A stretch of DNA of 38,324 nt, taken from assembly GCA_003552185.1 (NCBI GenBank), contig PUOW01000420.1, positions 1 through 38,324 of the forward strand. Direction: 5' to 3'. Positions within the stretch are counted from its first letter, which is position 1. The number at the start of each line of letters is the position of its first letter. The notes below the pieces were generated by a model. The model did no database searches. It saw only the letters and a list, made by a program, of their open reading frames with translations, and had not been told where the DNA came from. Shown in pieces: positions 1 through 9,435 of this stretch. Both the position numbers and the translations under genes were made by a program. Origin of the DNA: Spirochaetaceae bacterium (GTDB lineage: Bacteria > Spirochaetota > Spirochaetia > DSM-27196 > SLAA01).

Positions 1-2
1 AC

Positions 3-347
3 GTGGAGGGCATCTTCAACCTGCGGGGCGAGATCATTCCGGTCATCAATCTGCATCGTCGTTTTCATCTCAAGCGCGCAGAACTCAGCGAGGAAGAGCA
101 GCTTCTGAGCGGCTTCGTGATCATCTCGCTGGACGACGTGCATCTCGCGGTGATCATCGACAAAGTCTCTCGTGTCGTTACGATCGGCGGCGAAGAGGTT
201 CAGGCTCCTCCTCAGATGATCTCCGGTATCGGCGCAGAGTATATACAGGGGGTCGTGAACCGCGACGACGGCTATCTCATCATACTCGACGTTCGGCGCC
301 TGTTCAGCACGCGAGAGCTACGGCAACTCGAGGGCATGGGGCGCTGA
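3..347 (+). CDS. cheW: CheW-like chemotaxis coupling protein (5' truncated by window)
   Basis: MEGIFNLRGEIIPVINLHRRF...VVIDKVSRVV-type CheW pattern; the real start probably lies upstream of the window. Confidence 0.85.
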   Translation: MEGIFNLRGEIIPVINLHRRFHLKRAELSEEEQLLSGFVIISLDDVHLAVIIDKVSRVVTIGGEEVQAPPQMISGIGAEYIQGVVNRDDGYLIILDVRRLFSTRELRQLEGMGR

Positions 348-360
348 GGCGCGTGCGCAG

Positions 361-1386
361 ATGATTCCATTCAGCAAACCCTCAATAAGACGAGCCGAGA
401 TGAACGCCGTGTTGAGTTGCATGGTCTCCGACAGCCTTGAACACGGCAAAGAGGCACAGGAGCTTGTAGGGCTTGCGTCCGAGGCGCTGTCGCGCTCCGG
501 CGGCTCCGCGGTGCGCGAGTACCAACGTGCGATCGAGCTTGCGTTTGCGGCGCTCAACCTTGAGCCCGGCGCAACGGTGGCGATCTCGGCGCTCTGCCCG
601 CAGGCGTACTATGAGGCGGCGCTTCGCTTTGGGCTTACGCCTCTGTTGTTGGACGTGGAACCGGACACCGGCTTGTTGAACCCCGAATCGGTCGTGGCGC
701 GTCACGCCGAAACGCCGTTCGCGGCGATCTGCGTCGCCGACCTGCTCGGGCAACGGCAGCCGTTGGCTGCCGTCGCAGAGCTGGGCGTTCCGATAATCGA
801 GGATCTTGGCGAGGCGGTCGGCGCCGAGCCCGAGGACGGGGTGCAGGGTGACTACACCATCGTCTCGCTCGAACCCGAGATGGTTGTCACCGCCGGCGGC
901 GGAACCCTTGTGCTCGCTGCAGCGAAGAAGCAACTGCGTGCGCTCCGTAAGCCGGTTGAGCTGCTGTCGCCTGAGCAGTTACTGCCCGATATGAACGCCT
1001 CGCTCGCGTTGACGCAGTTTCGTAAGCTCGAGGAATTGCTCAGACGCCGCCACGAGATACGCGAGTATTACGCGCGGGCATTGCACACCCACCGCACGCT
1101 CCCATACCCGGGGCCTGGGTTAGCGGTTGCGTTCAGCATGCCGGTGGTGCTCGAGACCGATATGCGCAGTGTGGTAGAGTACGCACGCAAGCACGGGGTC
1201 AGTACTAAGGCCGCGTTTGCACGGACCGCGGTGGCGGTGGAAGATGCCGAGCGCACGCACGCCGCCACCGGTGGGGTAGCCTCTGCGCGGGGTTTGCTCC
1301 TGCGTTGCGTGTTGTTTCCTATATATCCCACGCTGACGAATGCGCAGATAGAGAAAATCGGCAAAGTTCTCTCGACGATTCCGTAA
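361..1386 (+). CDS. DegT/DnrJ/EryC1/StrS aminotransferase-fold protein lacking the PLP lysine
   Basis: PIIEDLGEAVGAEPEDGVQGDYTIVSLEPEMVVTAGGGTLVL matches the family's ED..HA-G...-SFH..K..T..GG core, with Met in the Lys position. Confidence 0.75.
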   Translation: MIPFSKPSIRRAEMNAVLSCMVSDSLEHGKEAQELVGLASEALSRSGGSAVREYQRAIELAFAALNLEPGATVAISALCPQAYYEAALRFGLTPLLLDVEPDTGLLNPESVVARHAETPFAAICVADLLGQRQPLAAVAELGVPIIEDLGEAVGAEPEDGVQGDYTIVSLEPEMVVTAGGGTLVLAAAKKQLRALRKPVELLSPEQLLPDMNASLALTQFRKLEELLRRRHEIREYYARALHTHRTLPYPGPGLAVAFSMPVVLETDMRSVVEYARKHGVSTKAAFARTAVAVEDAERTHAATGGVASARGLLLRCVLFPIYPTLTNAQIEKIGKVLSTIP

Positions 1387-1453
1387 AATTTTGCGTTAAG
1401 CGAAGCTCTACGGAACCGAAGGCGGTAATATAGGGTAGGGAGCCTTTTAGCGA

Positions 1454-2308
1454 ATGACGGTCGATATCCGGCGTGTGCTGCTGGTCGCCAACTACCAGAA
1501 AGCGGCCGCGAGGGCACTCGTCGACGAGATCCGCTCGTATCTCGAGGCGCAGCAGATCGCTGTGGTGGTGTTCGGGTTCTCCGGCAAAACCGCCCCGCCC
1601 GAGGTAGATTCATTCGATCTCGCGATCTCGCTCGGGGGCGACGGCACGGTGCTGTTTGCCTCACGCTTTCTCTCCTCGCGCCGCATCCCAATTCTGGCGG
1701 TAAACCTCGGAGACTTCGGGTTCATCACCGAGGTGACACGAGACGAATGGCAGGCCGCTTTTGAGAAGTTTCGCGACGGCAAGCTCGCGGCCGGCGACCG
1801 GTTGGTGCTGGCGGTTGAGGTGTTTCGGTGCGGCGCGAAGGTCGCGGAGTTTCAGGGCTTGAACGACGCGGTGGTCGCCGCTCAAGGGATCTCGAAGATC
1901 GTGAAGCTCTCGCTGGCACTGCTGGAAGACCGGCTCGGTCCTTATCGCGCCGACGGCATGATAATCGCAACCCCAACCGGCTCCACCGCCTATTCCGCCG
2001 CGGCCGGCGGCCCGATCCTGCACCCGGAGATGGAAGCCATTATAATCAACCCGATCTGTCCGTTTACGCTTTCGCACCGCCCGATCGTGGTTCACGCTCA
2101 AGAGCACGTAACGATCACGATCGAGCCCGAGCAGCGTACCGGTGTCATTCTCACGATCGACGGACAGACGGTGTATACGCTTGAGCCGGGTGACGAGGTG
2201 CGCGTCTGTCGCTCGCCCGACAAGGTTCGCATCATCCGCTCCGACAAGCGCACCTTTTATGAGGTCCTGCGCTCCAAACTCAACTGGTCAGGAGGCCCCG
2301 ATGCTTGA
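1454..2308 (+). CDS. nadK: NAD kinase
   Basis: SLGGDGTVLFASRF, ADGMIIATPTGSTAYSAAAGGPILHP motifs. Confidence 0.95.
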   Translation: MTVDIRRVLLVANYQKAAARALVDEIRSYLEAQQIAVVVFGFSGKTAPPEVDSFDLAISLGGDGTVLFASRFLSSRRIPILAVNLGDFGFITEVTRDEWQAAFEKFRDGKLAAGDRLVLAVEVFRCGAKVAEFQGLNDAVVAAQGISKIVKLSLALLEDRLGPYRADGMIIATPTGSTAYSAAAGGPILHPEMEAIIINPICPFTLSHRPIVVHAQEHVTITIEPEQRTGVILTIDGQTVYTLEPGDEVRVCRSPDKVRIIRSDKRTFYEVLRSKLNWSGGPDA

Positions 2309-3998
2309 GGAGTTGAGTGTACGAAACTACGCCTTGATCGAACAGGCGCACCTAAGTTTTGAACGCGGATTCAATGTGCTGACCGGCGAGACCGGGGCCG
2401 GAAAGTCGATTCTTGTCGGGGCGTTGTCGTTGCTGTACGGGGGCAAAGCCGATACCGAGGCTATTCGTACCGGATCGGATGAAGCGGTTGTGTCGGGGGT
2501 TTTTGTGGTCGACGGTAACGCCGAGGTCGAACAATGGTTGACCGCCCGAGGTATAGAAGCGGAGGACGGGCGAGTGGTGGTTCGGCGAACCGTCAAGCGC
2601 GCCGGACGCGGGCCGATCTATCTGCAGTCAACTCCAACCACACGTGCCGAGTTGGCCGAGTTCAGTAGTATGCTGCTCGATCTGCACGGTCAGCATGAGC
2701 ATCAGTCGTTGCTGTCCGAGGATCAGCACCGTCGCTTGCTCGATCGTTATGCCGGCATTGAAGGCGAGGTCGATGATCTTCAGGGCCGCTTTCAGGAGAT
2801 GACCGCGGCGAAGCGGCGCTACGACGAGCTGATCTCGGCGGAGCAGAACCGGGAGCGAGAACGCGAACTGCTGGAGTTCGCGGTGCAGGAGATTGCCGAG
2901 GCCGAGCTCAAACCCGGCGAGGAAGAGGAGCTCGAGCAGGAGCGGCGAATTCTGTCTCAGCACGAAAAGCTGTTCGCGCAGCTCGATCACAGTTACGCCG
3001 CGCTGGCCGAGAGTAACGCCGGGGCGCTGCTGCGAATGCGTGAGGCTCGCGTAGGGCTCGCCGGGGCTGCCGAGATCGACGAATCGCTCGCGGAGGCTTC
3101 CCAGAGGCTCGATTCGCTGTTCTACGATCTCGAGGATCTCGCCGAAGAGGTTCGGGGACATCGGCAAACCATCGAGTTCACGCCCGAGCGGCTGGAGGCG
3201 TGCGAAGATCGGCTTGCGCTCATTCATCGGCTCGAGAAGAAGTACGGAGCCGAGATCGCGGATGTGCTGCAGTATCACGACGAGGCGCAGCAAAAGCTCG
3301 CCGCGCTCGAGAACTTCGAGGCCGAAAAGGCCTCGCTTGCCGACGAGATCGCCGAGCGCGAGCGCGAGGTACGCGCGGCCGCGCAACGCATCTCGAAAGC
3401 GCGCGCGGAAGCCGCCGAGCGCATCTCGCGCGCAATTCTCGAGGTGCTGCACACGCTCGGGATGGCGGCCGCACAGTTTGAGGTGCGCCTCACGCGTAAG
3501 CAATCGGCCGACGGTAAGCCGGTATGCGGTCCCACCGGTCTCGACGCTGTCGCGTTCATGATCGCCCCCAACACCGGCGAGCCGCTCAAACCGCTTCGCA
3601 GCATCGCAAGCGGCGGCGAGATCTCGCGCGTCATGCTCGCAATTAAAACGATCCTGGCGGCCAGCGACTCTATCGGCTGTCTCGTGTTCGACGAGGTGGA
3701 TGCCGGCATCGGCGGCGAAATCGCGGTAGCGGTCGGCGAGCACCTCCAGGCGCTCTCCGGATTCAAGCAAGTACTTTGCATAACGCATCTTGCCACGATA
3801 GCCGCACGTGCCGATAATCATATACGCGTTGAAAAGCGCGTGGAGGGTGAGCGCACCGTTACGCGTATAGGGGAGATTAGTGGCGAACAGCGCAAACAAG
3901 AGATCGCACGCATGCTCGCAGGCGATCGCGAGGCCGAGGTCTCGTTGTCGCACGCCGAAGAGCTGCTGTCGCGCTACCGAGAGGCGGCCGGCGAGTGA
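2301..3998 (+). CDS. recN: DNA repair protein RecN
   Basis: MLEELSVRNYALIEQAHLSFERGFNVLTGETGAGKSIL...LDLHGQHEHQSLL...ASGGEISRVMLAIK...VFDEVDAGIGG. ATG at 2301 after GGAGG overlaps the nadK stop; the longer ORF from 2142 is not the likely start. Confidence 0.95.
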   Translation: MLEELSVRNYALIEQAHLSFERGFNVLTGETGAGKSILVGALSLLYGGKADTEAIRTGSDEAVVSGVFVVDGNAEVEQWLTARGIEAEDGRVVVRRTVKRAGRGPIYLQSTPTTRAELAEFSSMLLDLHGQHEHQSLLSEDQHRRLLDRYAGIEGEVDDLQGRFQEMTAAKRRYDELISAEQNRERERELLEFAVQEIAEAELKPGEEEELEQERRILSQHEKLFAQLDHSYAALAESNAGALLRMREARVGLAGAAEIDESLAEASQRLDSLFYDLEDLAEEVRGHRQTIEFTPERLEACEDRLALIHRLEKKYGAEIADVLQYHDEAQQKLAALENFEAEKASLADEIAEREREVRAAAQRISKARAEAAERISRAILEVLHTLGMAAAQFEVRLTRKQSADGKPVCGPTGLDAVAFMIAPNTGEPLKPLRSIASGGEISRVMLAIKTILAASDSIGCLVFDEVDAGIGGEIAVAVGEHLQALSGFKQVLCITHLATIAARADNHIRVEKRVEGERTVTRIGEISGEQRKQEIARMLAGDREAEVSLSHAEELLSRYREAAGE

Positions 3999-4064
3999 TC
4001 TCGGTATCGCCGGCCCGGTCGGCAACGGGTTGTGCGCCGAGTGTGCCGGCGGGAGAACGCGGTA

Positions 4065-4922
4065 ATGGCGAAGATTAGTCCGGAAGCAAAACATCGCTAC
4101 GCAGAAAAAGTCAAGGAATACAAGAAAGCGGCCGAAGCGATCGTGGAACGCGAAAAGAGCATCACCAAGACCATGAGTGAGGACGACGAGCGCGGCAACG
4201 TGCACAAGTCCATCACGTTGGCCGAGGAGCGGCTGAATCTGGCGTCCTACTACCTACTGCTCAACCGTGTGTCGCTCGCGTTACTCAATACGCGCAACGA
4301 GGGTTTCCTCAACGACGCTCGCAAGAGCTGCTACCAAGCGATCATCTATCTCGAGGAGGTGGTTACCGATTACCTCGATGTTCCGTACTCCGATTACGAA
4401 GACCGCCTCGAGTTGATGGGGCAGTACGACGACGAGCGACGGTGCTACCTTGCACGCAAGCTTGGGTTTACGATACAGCTGGTTAAGGACGCCTTCGGCG
4501 AGAACTCGAAATGGAAGTGGTCGTTTGTGGAGCTCGAGGGCCGGTACGCAACCGTCGTCAAGAACCTGATCGACCTCCGGCACGTCGTCGAAGGGCTTGA
4601 TCCGCGCGCGCCGGGCTACGAATCGCGCGTGACACTGGTAGCGCTATGCAAAGCGCGCCTCGCGCGCGCCGCCGATCGATACCGCGAACGTTACGAGCTC
4701 TCGACCGGCCGAATAGACGACTTCAAGCGCGCAATAGCGTATCTCTCGGCGTTGCGGCGTGTTCACGCGATTCTTAGCGAGAACGACGACGCCGAGCAGG
4801 TCAAGAAAAAACTCGAGGTCTGGAAGGCGAAGATGAACTCCGACGAACAGCGCTCCGAGGCAAGCAGCAAGAACGCCGAAGCGCAACGTCGGCAGGCGAA
4901 GTCGCAATCAGGCCGCCGCTGA
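4065..4922 (+). CDS. conserved hypothetical protein, helical, charged (spirochaete-type)
   Basis: Open frame with coding-like composition (MAKISPEAKHRYAEKVKEYKKAAEAIVEREKSITKTMSEDDERGNVHKSI...); no functional motif recognised. Confidence 0.7.
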   Translation: MAKISPEAKHRYAEKVKEYKKAAEAIVEREKSITKTMSEDDERGNVHKSITLAEERLNLASYYLLLNRVSLALLNTRNEGFLNDARKSCYQAIIYLEEVVTDYLDVPYSDYEDRLELMGQYDDERRCYLARKLGFTIQLVKDAFGENSKWKWSFVELEGRYATVVKNLIDLRHVVEGLDPRAPGYESRVTLVALCKARLARAADRYRERYELSTGRIDDFKRAIAYLSALRRVHAILSENDDAEQVKKKLEVWKAKMNSDEQRSEASSKNAEAQRRQAKSQSGRR

Positions 4923-4960
4923 ACCGCCCGGCCTTCGCATCTCGACAGCTCCGGTGGACG

Positions 4961-5389
4961 CTACCCGTCGGTTTCTCGGTCTCGGCTGCCGAGCCCGTGC
5001 AGCGAATCAAACGGCAGCAGCGCTCCGGCGGTGGTTTCGATGATCGCGGTGCCGGGATTCTCAGCATCCTCACAATACACCGGCATCTCCGGCGCCGCGA
5101 ACTCGCGAATCACCTGTCGACAGGCGCCGCACGGCCCCACCGGTTCGTGGGCATCAGGGGTCGCGATCGCAAGCGCGCGGAAGGCGGTGTGCCCGGCCGA
5201 TACCGCTCCCACGATCGCCGATCGTTCGGCGCAGATCGTCAAGCCGTACGACCTGTTCTCGACATTTGCTCCGGTAATCACGGTTCCGTCCTCGCACAGT
5301 AACGCTGCGCCGACCCGAAAGCCGGAGTACGGGGCATACGCGAAGGCCGCCGCGTTGTGCGCCATCTGCAGTAGCGTCTCTTTCGTCAC
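4961..5389 (-). CDS. cdd: cytidine deaminase
   Basis: AYAPYSGFRVGAALLCEDG...GANVENRSYGLTICAERSAI...PVGPCGACRQVIREF: complete zinc-deaminase signature. Confidence 0.95.
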   Translation of the reverse strand: MTKETLLQMAHNAAAFAYAPYSGFRVGAALLCEDGTVITGANVENRSYGLTICAERSAIVGAVSAGHTAFRALAIATPDAHEPVGPCGACRQVIREFAAPEMPVYCEDAENPGTAIIETTAGALLPFDSLHGLGSRDRETDG

Positions 5390-5435
5390 AATAGGCTCCT
5401 ATTCGTGGCCGGCCGGCCGATCCTCGTGCGCAACG

Positions 5436-5464
5436 TTGACAGCGCGGAAGGCCTTCGATAGGAT
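5436..5464 (+). promoter_or_regulatory. sigma70-type promoter, TTGACA-N17-TAGGAT
   Basis: Perfect -35 at 5436-5441 and good -10 at 5459-5464, upstream of the ATG at 5542. Confidence 0.55.
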
Positions 5465-5541
5465 ACCGCCGAGTGCCGCCATCGTACAAGCGGTTCAGTA
5501 CCGCAGTGGTACGGAAACAGCGGCCTGGGATCATCGGCGGT

Positions 5542-6729
5542 ATGCGAACAACCAAGACACTGTTGCTGCTCGTGACGCTCGCGTTGCTCTATGCCGTGAT
5601 CAGTCCCGTGCCGTTGAGCCTTGAACCGACCCAGCGCGTGCGCTTCGTCACCGCGCTTGAACCGCACGACGATCACGAAACCCCGGGCCAGAACCAGCCG
5701 GGCCAGAACCAGCCGGGCGAGGACCAGCGCGCGCCGGCGACCGAGGAGCTGCGCGGCGACGAGAGGGTGCCGGGAGCTGAGCTTCGGCCGTTTCGGGGCC
5801 CCGGCCGCTTCGGGTATCTCCGGCACGACGGAACGGTCAAACAAAGCGAGCCGATATCGTACGGTGTCACGATTACCGACAGTCATTACCTCACCTACGA
5901 CCGCGCACCACAAGAGTTGGTGGTGCGCGCTCCGGGCGGGGCCGAGGTTGCGGCCTTGCCGCGCAGCGGTTACCCGATTGCCGCACAGGAACGAGTGTAC
6001 GTTCTCGATCGCTTCCAGGACGGCGTCACGGCCTACGAGCTCCAGTTCGGCAGCTCCGGTGGGGCGAGCGCCGAGCCGCGGGAGCTCTGGAGCCGACGGT
6101 TTTCATCGCCGGTTACCGATCTTGACGCCGCCGCCGACGGCTCGCTGTTGCTCGGATTGCTCGACGGGACCGCCGAGTATATCAGCCCCGACGGTGAGAC
6201 CGTGCAGTTCGGTCGTGGGCACTCGGGCGAGTCGAGAAGCGAGGTAGAGGCGGTCTACGCGGTCGCGTTGTCACCCGATGCCGGGATGGCAGCAGTTCTC
6301 ACCGGGCTGCGGCCTCAGCGACTGTTGGTGTACGAAATCAGCGCAGAGCGCGATCTTGAGCTGCTTCACACTCGCGAGCTCGAGCACGCGCGTCGCGGAC
6401 CGAGCCTGCTCCGCTTTGCGCCCGCCGGTGATCGCTTGGTGTACGAGCACGGCACGGTATTGACCGAGGTTTCGATGCGCAGCTTCGAGCACGCCGAGCT
6501 TGGGTTGCCTGCTGCGGTGGGCTCCCTTGAGCTGGGGACGCCGGACCGGCCGAGTGCGTTCGTGGTCCGCGGTGACGAGATGAGCGAGTTGCTGGTGCTC
6601 GCACCCAACCGCAGCACCGTGATGCAGTCTCGTTTGCCCGGGGAGGACGTATTCGTCACCGGTGGCGACGGCTGTTATGTTCTCGGAATCGAGGAGGTTC
6701 TCGTTTGCTTCGAGATTACCGACGGTTAG
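5542..6729 (+). CDS. exported/membrane-anchored beta-propeller-like hypothetical protein
   Basis: N-terminal hydrophobic segment MRTTKTLLLLVTLALLYAVISPVP, GQNQPGQNQPGE linker, then repeated blade-like segments. Confidence 0.6.
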   Translation: MRTTKTLLLLVTLALLYAVISPVPLSLEPTQRVRFVTALEPHDDHETPGQNQPGQNQPGEDQRAPATEELRGDERVPGAELRPFRGPGRFGYLRHDGTVKQSEPISYGVTITDSHYLTYDRAPQELVVRAPGGAEVAALPRSGYPIAAQERVYVLDRFQDGVTAYELQFGSSGGASAEPRELWSRRFSSPVTDLDAAADGSLLLGLLDGTAEYISPDGETVQFGRGHSGESRSEVEAVYAVALSPDAGMAAVLTGLRPQRLLVYEISAERDLELLHTRELEHARRGPSLLRFAPAGDRLVYEHGTVLTEVSMRSFEHAELGLPAAVGSLELGTPDRPSAFVVRGDEMSELLVLAPNRSTVMQSRLPGEDVFVTGGDGCYVLGIEEVLVCFEITDG

Positions 6730-7673
6730 CGCGCCGAGTATCGCGCCGAGTAGCACCGGCGATTCTGCTGTGTTGGTGCGCGGTGGTGGTGCCTTCGCTG
6801 CTGTCGGCTTGGCACTGGCCGATCGACGAGTTCGAGATGCTGCGGAGCTTCGGCGCGCGCGTTGGGGAGTACATGTTGCCGGGCGTCGATCTCGTCGCCG
6901 ATCCGGGAAGCGAGCTGAGGCCGGTGGAGGACGGGGAGATCGTATATCGAAGCGGTGAGTACGACGGCCTGCGTGGACTGCATTCGCCGCTCGGCAGCGT
7001 GGTGGCTCTGGAACACGAGCGCGGTTTTCGCACGCTCTACACGTATCTATCGCCCCCACTAGTTGCTGAGCTCCCTCGCGAGCTAACTCGTGCCGATACG
7101 CTCGGGACGCCCGGCGAAACCGGGTTCGGCGAGCCGGGCGCGCTCTTGCTGCAGGTTTACGACCAAGAGCGTCGCGGCCGCGTGAACCCGGAGCTGTTGC
7201 TGCCGCACTACCGCGTCGAGCAGGCACCGGTTATCGAGCGTGTTGCGCTGCTTGTAGATGGTGACACGATTGCGCCGGAGGAGGCTTCCGATCTGCCGGC
7301 CGGCTCCTATACCGTGTTGGTTGAAACCCACGACACCGCGCACACCGCCGCCGGTGCGCCCCGCCTGAGCCCGTATCGCATCGTCCTCGAGAGCCTAAAC
7401 GGAGATCTGCGCCGGCAGGTGGCGCTTGAGTTCGAGCGCGTGCGGGATCATCGGCAGTGGATCAACGCGCAACCGGCAGTCGAGCTGGTGCGGGGCGAGT
7501 CGCTATACGCAGTGGGTGAGGTCGAGCCTGCGGACGAGGCGCGCGAGTATCGTGTCACGGTGGTCGACCATCTTGGAGGTCTTGCGTCGCGCGATTTCAC
7601 GCTGCCGCCCGCGCAGGTGCCGGACGAGGCCGAGAATCGAGCCGGCCCCGATCAAGTCGGCGGGCAGCAATGA
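6705..7673 (+). CDS. LytM/M23-like domain protein, probably catalytically dead; membrane anchored
   Basis: TTG start inside the upstream gene; signal/TM segment; LPGVDLVADPGSELRPVEDGEIVY...SVVALEHERGFRTLYTYLSPP...GETGFGEPGALLLQVYD...VNPELLLP follows the LytM scaffold. Confidence 0.6.
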   Translation: MLRDYRRLARRVSRRVAPAILLCWCAVVVPSLLSAWHWPIDEFEMLRSFGARVGEYMLPGVDLVADPGSELRPVEDGEIVYRSGEYDGLRGLHSPLGSVVALEHERGFRTLYTYLSPPLVAELPRELTRADTLGTPGETGFGEPGALLLQVYDQERRGRVNPELLLPHYRVEQAPVIERVALLVDGDTIAPEEASDLPAGSYTVLVETHDTAHTAAGAPRLSPYRIVLESLNGDLRRQVALEFERVRDHRQWINAQPAVELVRGESLYAVGEVEPADEAREYRVTVVDHLGGLASRDFTLPPAQVPDEAENRAGPDQVGGQQ

Positions 7674-8545
7674 AAACCTTTTCGAAGCGACCGAACGACG
7701 GCGAGCGTCGAGAGCGCGTACCCTGCATCGTGTGCGGCGGCGAACGGTTTGTGCCGCACTGGGATTGTGGCGAGTTCGGCTTTGTTCGCTGCGGTGGGTG
7801 TGGGCATATCTGTCAGAATCCGCTGCCGATTGCTGAGGATGTGCAGCAACGCTACGACGAAGAGTACTTCGAGTATGAACGCGAAAACGATCGAGCCTTC
7901 CTGGGTCTCATGATCCGTGGGCTCGAGGACGTATCGTGGGAGCGATGGGCGCCCAAACTCCCTCAACCGGTGCGCCTGCTCGACATCGGGTGCGCCACCG
8001 GAGCATTACTCGAGTACGCGCGAGGTCGCTACGGCTGGGCGGTACAAGGAGTTGAGGTATGCCGGCCCGCCGCTCGATACGGGATAGAGCGACGCGGTGT
8101 GCCGATCACGATCGGGACGCTCGAACAAGCCGGGTTCTCGGACGGGCGGTTCTCGCTGATCCATTTTTCGCACCTCATCGAGCATCTGCCGGACCCGCGC
8201 AGCTTCCTCCATGAGGTTTACCGGGTTCTCGCGCCGGGGGGAAGGATAGTGGTGGTCACCCCCGATACCGCAGGGCTGCAGGCGCGGCTGTTCGGGTCGC
8301 GCTGGCGATCGGCTATCGCCGATCATCTGCATCTGTTCTCGCGACGTGGGCTACAGCGGCTTCTCGCCGAGTCGGGCTTCGAGACGCTGCAGCGAGCGTT
8401 TTGGGGAGGGCTTGCCGCGGGAACCGCACCGGCGCCGCTAAAGCGGCCGGCCGACTGGGGTGCGAAACGCTTCGGGTTCGGCGACGTTATGCTGCTGCTT
8501 GCCGAGCGACCGCGCGAAGCCGAGCGACCGTGCCAAAACCGGTAG
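7670..8545 (+). CDS. class I SAM-dependent methyltransferase with N-terminal zinc ribbon
   Basis: CIVCGGERF...CGGCGHICQNP zinc ribbon; LLDIGCATGALLEYA motif I; HLPDPRSFLHEVYRVLAPGGRIVVVTPD. Confidence 0.85.
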   Translation: MKTFSKRPNDGERRERVPCIVCGGERFVPHWDCGEFGFVRCGGCGHICQNPLPIAEDVQQRYDEEYFEYERENDRAFLGLMIRGLEDVSWERWAPKLPQPVRLLDIGCATGALLEYARGRYGWAVQGVEVCRPAARYGIERRGVPITIGTLEQAGFSDGRFSLIHFSHLIEHLPDPRSFLHEVYRVLAPGGRIVVVTPDTAGLQARLFGSRWRSAIADHLHLFSRRGLQRLLAESGFETLQRAFWGGLAAGTAPAPLKRPADWGAKRFGFGDVMLLLAERPREAERPCQNR

Positions 8546-8607
8546 GGCAGGGTGCAGCAGTTCGTGCGTAGGCTCCGCGTTTGCCCTGTCTGCGATTGCG
8601 TGGCGGC

Positions 8608-8636
8608 TTGACAGTAGTTATCGCTTTTCCTACGAT
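8608..8636 (+). promoter_or_regulatory. sigma70-type promoter, TTGACA-N17-TACGAT
   Basis: Perfect -35 at 8608-8613, 17-nt spacer, -10 at 8631-8636. Confidence 0.55.
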
Positions 8637-8646
8637 GCGAGTGCAT

Positions 8647-9432
8647 ATGATTCGAGAACGGCTTCAAGAGCTAACCGCAGAACAACTGCACCGGTTGGCC
8701 GATCGGTACGAGCTCGATGGATCGGGCGAGATGGCTCGCGATGAGCTGATCGAGGCGGTGGCCGAGGCGATCGAAGAGCATCGCCTCGAGCGTGAAGCAG
8801 GCAACAACCATCCGGTTGCCGTGCAAGAAAAGAAGTATGAGTTCTACATTGATGCGGTGCTCGACGGGGCCGAGGAACGCGCGCTTGAGGTAGACGATTG
8901 GGAGCTGCCCGAGCAGTACAACGAGACGCGCATCGTGTTGTTGTTGCGAGACCCGTCCTGGGCATATGTATACTGGGAAATCAACGAGTCACATTTGGCG
9001 AAGCTTGCCGAGGATTGCGCCTGCGTCGATGCCGAGGAGTCGTCGGACGAAGACGAGGAGGAGTCCGCTCTCCGGTTCGACGGGCTCGCGCTGCGCGTGC
9101 ACGAGATACCGCACCCGAACGCCGAGTACACGCAAGCGTTGTATACCTTCACGATTCCGGTGCAGCTCGAGGATCGCAGCTGGTACATTAACCTGCCGAA
9201 GGTAGGAACACACTACTGCACCTCGGTAGTCGCGCATACCGCCGATTGCGTCCAGACGCTCGCGGTTTCGAACGCGGTCTCGGTACCGCCGGGAGATCTT
9301 GAGTCCCCGATCGAGGAGAACCCCGAAGCACCGGCCAATCGTGTCCTTTCGCTGAGCAACCTCGACCGCATGCCGGTAGAAACGTACTCCAACCGAATGC
9401 CGCAGCGTCTGATCGCGCTACAGGACGAATAA
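8647..9432 (+). CDS. DUF4912 domain protein with Rho-N/SAP-like N-terminus
   Basis: IRERLQELTAEQLHRLADRYELDGSGEMARDELIEAVAEAIEE followed by NETRIVLLLRDPSWAYVYWEINESH, typical of DUF4912. Start at 8647 or 8635. Confidence 0.75.
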   Translation: MIRERLQELTAEQLHRLADRYELDGSGEMARDELIEAVAEAIEEHRLEREAGNNHPVAVQEKKYEFYIDAVLDGAEERALEVDDWELPEQYNETRIVLLLRDPSWAYVYWEINESHLAKLAEDCACVDAEESSDEDEEESALRFDGLALRVHEIPHPNAEYTQALYTFTIPVQLEDRSWYINLPKVGTHYCTSVVAHTADCVQTLAVSNAVSVPPGDLESPIEENPEAPANRVLSLSNLDRMPVETYSNRMPQRLIALQDE

Positions 9433-9435
9433 TCA

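Noticed and set aside
1387-1453. Promoter upstream of nadK (TAATAT at 1427-1432)
   Set aside because: No -35 element at acceptable spacing was found.
2628-4205. 525-aa minus-strand ORF opposite recN
   Set aside because: Antisense shadow of a well-supported gene in a GC-rich genome; the translation has no family motifs.
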